Assembly (NCBI GenBank): GCA_029959085.1
Contig: JARWIR010000042.1
Coordinates: 4,124,544-4,188,543, forward strand
Source: Nemophila menziesii
Taxonomy: Eukaryota > Streptophyta > Magnoliopsida > Boraginales > Hydrophyllaceae
DNA: 64,000 bases
Direction of reading: 5' to 3'
The notes under the pieces are model-generated. The model ran no database searches. It saw nothing but the letters and a program-made list of their open reading frames with translations, and had not been told where the DNA came from. The position numbers and the translations under genes were made by a program. Of this stretch, positions 57,752 through 64,000 are shown in pieces; the first letter of the stretch is position 1, and each line of letters begins with the position of its first letter.

Positions 57752-57766
57752 AGGAGTATATATATA
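57752..57766 (-). promoter_or_regulatory. Probable TATA box of the HCT-like gene
   Basis: TTTATATATATACTCC on the minus strand lies about 65-80 bp upstream of the ATG at 57688, a plausible distance for a short 5' UTR. Only position and composition support it. Confidence 0.5.
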
Positions 57767-58224
57767 AAAGAAGAGCAAATTTCATTTCTAGGCCACTATC
57801 TATTTCTAAATTACATTTTTGAGCTATTATTTATGGCTTAAAAATATTTTTAGACACGTATCAAAAGTATTATTTCAAGCCCAAACGTATTTAAAATGAA
57901 TATTTTTAGATAATTTCACTAATTTTGTGAAATAATTTATAAATTTCAAGGATAATTTAGACACTCTAAATAAAGTTTCTAATTTTTAATACGGGCAAAT
58001 AAAAATATAATTTATTTAAGATGTCCAAATTATTCTTAAAAATTTATGAAATATCTCATGTAATTGGTGAAATAACCTAAAAATTATCGTTTTGAATACG
58101 TTTGACCTAAAAATCTGAAAATGATTGGCCAAAAAATATTTTAAACTATAAATAATGACTAAAAATAGAATTTGCTCATAAAACAAAGATTGGTCTTATA
58201 CTACGCTAAGTCTAGTTTTTTTGG

Positions 58225-59640
58225 GGATGGAGAAACTTGTTAGCTGGTTGATAAACCTTTAAACATAACCTCAAATGGAAAGTAGGAGATGGAAATTCCA
58301 TAATTTTACAAATAGACAAATGCATCCCAAATCTTATGGAAATAAAAGAACCAAGAAACCAACAACTCACAAGGGTTAACCGACTGTTTGAAGCTGACAC
58401 AAAAAAATGGAACAAGAATATAATAAAACACAATTTTACATCTGAATGTGAAAAGAAAATCCTGGGAATTAGTATACCTGACTTTGTGTGTAAAGATAAC
58501 TGTTTTTGGGATATTGTTTATAATGGAATATGTTTCGTTAAGGTATCTTATCTGGAGTTAAAAAATGCTGAGGACAAACTTAAGGATTAAATAGAGAGTA
58601 AACACGCTACTTCTTATAAACCTAATAATAAACTTTGGGAAAAAAAATGGTATCTTAAATGCACCTTAAGAGTAAAAAAATTTATTTGGAGAGCCTGTAA
58701 AAATATTCTCCTCACTAAAGATATCATATATAAAAAGAAAATACTAAAAGAAAAATATTGTTAAGTATGTAATAGCCATAATGAATACTTGAAACTTACT
58801 TTTTCAATGCTCATAGGCTAAAGCAACCTGGTATATGAGTCCTTAAACATAGGAAATGATACACAAATATGTAACAGGTTTGATGCCTGACTTGAATTTA
58901 TGCTTGAACAACTTGAGAATAAGTAAGACATGAGTGACTTCTTATGCACTAGTATATGATACATATGGAAAGGTAGAAATGAGTTTATCTCTAACAACTC
59001 TAAACCTAATCCAAAAGGAATTATCAAAAGATCCATTTCTGCATAGGAAGAACAAGCCAAAATAAATCTCCCAATTTATAATAAAGAGCCCCTATTGGCC
59101 CAAACAGTTAATAATGAGGTTAATATACATGAGTTAAATGGATATTCGATTAATAATACTAATATAAAACAGAATGGGATTAAGGAATGGAAAAAACCTC
59201 CTATAAATAAAGTTAAGATTAATTGTAATGCCACTTTTAGCAAGTGAGGTAGTGCTATAGTTGTTATAATTAGAGACTCTAATGGATGTTTTTGAAAGGC
59301 AGGGCGGAAACTATTAGTGTAGAGTCCCCTTTTGAAGCTGAAGTCGCTGGAGTCCTCAAAGCATGTGAAATGGTGATAGAGTTTAATTATGCAAGTTGCC
59401 TTATAGAGAATGACTGTGAAGAGTTTATGAATTCACTTGCCGATTGTAAACGTATTGTCAATTTGAAAGTTTGTAATAGTATTAATAACATTTAATATCT
59501 CTCAGAGGTTATGAACTAGATAATTCCCAAATTTGAAGGTTTTTATTAGTGTATGAATATTCTAATTACTAAAATAACTCTCGGTCTTATTCTATTACTA
59601 TATGGCCTAAATGTATATTCTTTTATATTTCTTTCAAAAA
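58225..59640 (+). pseudogene. LINE relic: post-RT, zf-RVT and RNase H parts
   Basis: 58250-58590 reads 'WKVGDGNSIILQIDKCIPNL' and 'VNRLFEADTKKWNKNIIKHNF', then 'ILGISIP' and 'DNCFWDIVYNGICFVKVSY', the region between RT and zf-RVT. 58640-58800 reads 'WEKKWYLKCTLRVKKFIWRACKNIL' and 'VCNSHNEYL'. 59200-59490 carries RNase H blocks 'KVKINCNATFSK', 'VVIIRDSNG', 'VESPFEAEVAGVLKACEMVI' and 'IENDCEEFMNSL'. It ends in an A-rich stretch near 59630. It is 5'-truncated and broken by stops. It lies upstream of and antisense to the HCT-like gene. Confidence 0.7.
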
Positions 59641-59999
59641 AATTTAACTTGATTTAATATTTTAATATACGTAAAGTAAGGCTTTAAAGTAGGGATGAGC
59701 AAATGAGAACCAAAAAACAAACCAAATCAAAAAAATTGGAAAAAACCGAACAAAAAAAATCGAATACTGAAAATCCAAACGGTTGGGTGTTCTATTTAAT
59801 AATCCAAATTTTTGGTTTTATTCATTTTACTACACGAAAACCAAACTGGCGAAGAAAAAAATAGCGAATATAGAATCTTTTTAAGAATTATGTGGGTGAA
59901 ACTTTTGGTGAGAATTTATCATTAACATGAAATTTTTGTTTACTATTCGGTGGTGTTACTACTAAATATTTTTTATATAACTTATGATTTTATATATAT

Positions 60000-60015
60000 A
60001 TATATATATATATCG
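60000..60015. repeat. TA dinucleotide microsatellite
   Basis: A TATA... run at about 59993-60013 immediately left of the 3' end of a minus-strand LINE. Confidence 0.8.
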
Positions 60016-60029
60016 AATGCAAATACATT

Positions 60030-61323
60030 AAGAAAGAAAAGTTTGTTACACCTTAGCCTATCCCTAGAGGATCAAAATATCCCTTAATCAAGTTAGCTAA
60101 TTGGGGAGGTGGAAAAATGTTCCGAAGACCAAACAAATTGCCTCGTAGCTTTTGTTTGGCCACCCAATCTGCTCTCTTATTGTTTAATCTCTTAGTAAAT
60201 GAGATCTTAAGATTATACAACACTTTACAAAAGATAATATTCTTAACCAATATTCTAGTAATGCTAGAGTGTTTCCTATTGGAATTAATTTGGTTAATGA
60301 TACATTATTATCATTCTCAATTTCTACACAACCATGGTTGATTCTTGAAGCCATCTCACAAGCTGCTAGTATTCCCCTTGCCTCTGCTTCAATTATTGAA
60401 TTGACTTTGATCTCCTTTATAAAACCTTCAAGCATTCTACCTGTTGAGTCCCTTAAAATACAAGCAATTGCAGCATTATTAGAACTCAAGTTAACTGAAG
60501 CATCACAATTTATTTTAAACCCCCCTGCACAAGGAGGTTCCCGTTTAGATCTATTATCCTTTCTAACTCTATTGATCTACAGTGAACTAACATCATTGTT
60601 GCTTACTATATGATTATTACCTCGAGTTTGTAATATAAGTTCATCGTTACAAATATTATTACAATTTGCCTCAGTAGTTTGTCCAATTACGAGACTATAC
60701 TCATCGTAGGCAATAACTGATTTTTAAACGACATACATAGGGACAGGAACTAATCCTTTAAAAATATATTCGTTTCTCCCCTTCCATATATTCCAGGCTA
60801 TGAAAAAAGAGAATTCTCCCAAATCAGATGAGTGATCTCCCCTTTTTTTGCAGCTAAGCCTCACAAACCTAATCCATTTTGAATATTACGAGATGTTTCA
60901 GATAATGAATTAAAGCAAAGTGGACTAGCAAGCCAAACTGCCCTAGCCCATGAACATTGAAAAAGAAGGTGTTAAACTGATTCATCCTTTTCACCACAAA
61001 TATCACACCTTGGAGATTCAGTTGACCTCCTTTTGTATATATTTTCATTTGTTGGAGCCCTTTATTATAGCACTTGCATATAAAATTCTTAATTTTTGGC
61101 ATAACTTTACTTTGCCAAATGAATTTCCAGTCAATATCATCAAGTTTAAAGGAAAATTCACCTCTTTTTTAATTTTTCAGCCTTTATCGCCTCCGCTGAG
61201 CCCTCCAAAGTGTGTTATAACACTCCCTAACTGTAACATCCCTATTCTTGGAACCTTCCCAATAAGGGATGTCCTGACAGTGCACCAAGGAAAAATTTAT
61301 AATCCACAAATGGTTGCTGCAAC
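60030..61323 (-). pseudogene. LINE relic, 3' part: zf-RVT and RNase H (continues past solo LTR to 62857-64000)
   Basis: Minus strand: zf-RVT near 60880-61110 ('KVMPKIKNFI', then 'RCDICGEKDESV' and 'HLLFQCSWARAVWLASPL'). RNase H at 60184-60489 ('NAAIACILRDSTGRMLEGF', 'SIIEAEARGILAACEMASRI', 'VEIENDN'). Tail 'NNKRADWVAKQKLRGNLFGL' at 60080-60180. Frame changes occur between domains. The LINE is cut by the solo LTR at 61329-62851 (target duplication ATTAG). Confidence 0.72.
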
Positions 61324-61328
61324 ATTAG

Positions 61329-62851
61329 TGATGTCTCCTCATTTGTGATAATAAAATCTATTTCCGAGACATCATTTTAGTCGTATTTATTAGTTTATAG
61401 GTCAAATATCTCATGATTTAGTACACTTTCCTATTTTGGGTCTTGAATTAATTAATTATTATTTTTAGAGCATATTGGGTTTAATTATTTATTTAGTGTG
61501 AAGCTTTAGAGATATATGGTAATTAATTAGAGTCCAAGTTGGTTAAAAGAGCTGAAGTAAAGAAGATAAACATGGAAATTGAAGATAAGGAAGTAAAAAC
61601 TAAAAACATGGAAAAGGAAAACCTGCCTTAAATCTGAAATTCTGCACCTACGACCACAAATCAGCTTATATCTTAAAAACGGTGAGGAATTCTGAGAAAC
61701 GGTCAAAAGAAAAGTTGAAGATCTTTCCGAGACAATGAATTTGGTATACTCATACGCATCAATCGGATAAATATTGAAGCTGTTAGGACCAAAACAAGTA
61801 CGAGGCTGATTGCATGTTTTTGGGCTACGAATTTGAGTTGGGCTAGGAGCCCATATTTACCTTTTCCTTCAAGAAAACGAATTAGGTCAACCTATACACT
61901 ATAAATACAGCCTCTTAACATTAGAAAATCATCCTTGACCAAACCTTAAGGTCAGGAAGAAGCTACAACACAAGAAGAGAAGTCTGGAAGGAGCTGTGCA
62001 TCAATCATGTCTTCTTCAACCTTCAACCTTCAATTCTGTAATTCTTTTCTTTTCTTTTCTTAGTATGAACTAAATTTCTATTAGCTTGAGTTTTTAGCAT
62101 ATATGTATGAACCCTAGTTTTGGTTGACATCTATCTAATTTAGGAATTTTATATTTTAAATTGAATTATTGTTTTTATTCTTTGTTTATGTGTTTGGATT
62201 TATATTCCGTGTTCTTATGGAAGCGCGCCCATATAGAATTACCATCTAGTAGTTAGGTCACCATTGACAACGGTGCTTAATTACATGTTTAGCACATAAC
62301 GTCTAGTATTCGGTTTAGATCTGACAAATCAACCTAACTAGATAATCACCATGGTTTAGTGTATTGCTATTTTACCAATTGCAGGAACAGTTTGCTTAAG
62401 ACTCCTTATTGACACGGGTAAACCCTATTTAAAACTACCTAGCGCAATTGGAACCGATTATTGAAATACTACATAATTCACCCTTACATGTTTAGAACGG
62501 CAAAACTAGTGGGGATTACTTGCTAATTACTCAAGCTAAACTTTCATACTATCTTCATCTCTTTTATTTATTTTCTGTCTTTTAATTTAGTAGTTTAGTT
62601 TTCTTATTTAAAAACCAAATAAATATTTGTCGATCTCTTCTTTCTACTTGCGTATTATCTATTCTAACTTCCAATATATGCACTTGAATATTTGCATAAG
62701 TTCTTCTTAACCTTCGTAGTCCCTGAGGAACGAATCTAACAATTTTTTTAAAACTTGCATACGATTTGTATACTTGCAGAAACGTGCTCAGCCTAGGGTG
62801 TTTATTTGCATCTAATTATTATATCTATTTATCACACCCTAGGCCACACCA
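61329..62851 (+). mobile_element. Solo LTR (1.5-kb LTR family, copy B), TSD ATTAG
   Basis: The 1523-bp unit runs from TGATGTCTCC to AGGCCACACCA with exact ATTAG at 61324-61328 and 62852-62856. A TATA-like box CTATAAATAC lies at 61899-61908. It has no coding content and no second LTR. It interrupts a LINE. Confidence 0.9.
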
Positions 62852-62856
62852 ATTAG

Positions 62857-64000
62857 GTAAGAATAATTTATTGGCTAACTCCAAATTCCACTAATTTTTC
62901 CCCGTGGGATACAGTTTAGAGACAAACTCAATTTGACAATCAAAAGGTTTAACAACATTTTTAGTATTGCGAATCCAAAAGTCCCCCATATTCTAATAAT
63001 TTTTCCATTTCAAATAGACCAAAACAGTTCCTTTTTAAAACAATCCCTCCCTTCAAGTAGGCTTTTCCAACCACATGAACAATTATTTGTTAAATAAGCT
63101 TCTAAAAAACTAGATTTTGGGAAGTACTTCCCTATCAAAAGTTAAAAAGAAGAGAATTTTCATTTAAAAACAAATTCCAAGCATTTGAAGCTAAGAGAGC
63201 TAAGTTTTGAGTGTGAAAACCCTTTAAACCAGTATGTCCATCCTCTATGGATTTCATTAATATTTGCCATTTGATCTAGTGACATCTCTTTTCCACTTGA
63301 TTGTTCCAATGAAAATTTGAAACCAGCGAGGTTAAGTGGTTTGTCACTTTTTAGGAATTAAAAAGATAGACATTATATAATTAGGAATTGCTCCTATAAT
63401 AGCCTTAACCAGATTTTCCTTACCACTTTTGGAAAGCATTTTTGTTTCCCAACTTTCCATCCTTTTTAGAATCATCTCAACTAACCATTCTACTGATTTA
63501 ACTTTAAAATTTCCGCAACCAAAGGGAATTCTCAAGTATTTTCTAAATCCTCTAGCCTTCTCATTCTGAGTTGACTTGAGATATTTCTTTTCTTCTCAAG
63601 TGGTGTACTAAACAGAACCCCACTTTTATATTAATTATCTTTTTGTCAGGTAGCCAAATTATACCAATTGAGAATAGTTGTAACAATATCAATATTATAC
63701 TCAGTAGCTTCCAAAAAAAGAGACTATGATCAGCAAAAAGGATATGAGTGATCATTGAGGGCTTCTCTTGCAATTTCATCCCTTTAAGTAGCCCTAGACT
63801 CTCATAGTGTTTAATGAGAGAGGTTAGAGCTTGAGTAACCATACAAAACAAATAGGGAATCTCCTTGTCATAATCTTTTTTCTGGACAATCAATATCATG
63901 TAAAACTCCATTGATTTGTATTTTATATGACACTGTTAAGATACAGTTTCTAATCCAATCCACCCATATTGGATGAAATCCTATTTTTCTCATTAAGTCC
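62857..64000 (-). pseudogene. LINE relic: RT and thumb region, runs off the window
   Basis: Minus strand 63911-63561 reads 'PYLFCMVTQALTSLIKHYES', 'GMKLQEKPSMITHILFADHS' and 'LFFWKLL', the RT palm with the catalytic FADD changed to FADH (63726-63737). 63535-63344 reads 'FGCGNFKVKSVEW', 'RMESWETKMLSKSGKENLVK' and 'AIIGAIPNYIMSIFLIPKK', the thumb. 62860-63340 holds the next part with stops. The 5' end is beyond 64000. It is the same LINE as 60030-61323. Confidence 0.75.

Overview
This is an AT-rich (visibly well above 60 % A+T) piece of nuclear DNA from a flowering plant, most likely a eudicot with a repeat-rich genome. The evidence is spliceosomal genes with GT-AG introns (two RCI2/LTI6-type membrane proteins and an HCT-like BAHD acyltransferase) sitting in a thick layer of plant transposable elements. 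I see no bacterial, organellar or viral gene block, no CRISPR array and no intact rRNA or tRNA gene. The species cannot be named from the sequence.

Layout. 1-923: ends of two related LTRs, one nested in the other. 924-4255: a host-like 5' leader and broken coding fragment followed by CTCAGAA minisatellites and a hAT-type MITE relic. 5070-9540: minus-strand LINE relics, one split by a 2.16-kb retroposed insert with a 15-bp target duplication, an A-tail and two long overlapping open frames (5820-7980). 9552-11094: solo LTR. 11100-12740: LINE relic interrupted by a CCTAGGCG-rich MITE. 12740-13620: Ty1/copia gag relic. 13621-19536: gene-free, with one 197-bp tandem duplication. 19537-20450: LTR relic. 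20692-22800: RCI2 gene 1 flanked by hAT MITEs and a SINE. 22900-23771: RNase H relic and a second SINE. 24070-29816: a complete, young, non-autonomous Ty1/copia element with practically identical 1609-bp LTRs. 30436-34330: MITE, solo LTR and a TE-derived relic. 35101-37850: MULE-type MITE and a copia relic. 38159-38455: RCI2 gene 2. 40056-57688: HCT-like gene on the minus strand. 58225-64000: two LINE relics and another solo LTR.

How it fits together. The HCT-like gene has its two exons 16.3 kb apart. Exon 1 (57688-57260) and exon 2 (40934-40056) join in phase 0 with GT/AG borders to give an uninterrupted 435-residue protein with HTLSD and DFGWG motifs. Its intron has taken in a near full-length LINE (itself split by a solo LTR), a gypsy 5' LTR plus leader, a 181-bp MULE MITE, a hAT MITE and another LINE 3' end. 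The two RCI2 genes are same-strand paralogues 16 kb apart with the same exon structure. At least nine insertions carry exact or near-exact target duplications, so the nesting order can be read directly.

Limits. All family calls come from reading motifs and translations by eye. LINE and copia relics are full of stops and frame changes, so their borders are approximate. The most unusual objects are the TE-filled HCT-like intron, the 2.16-kb unidentified retroposed unit, and the young coding-less copia element.
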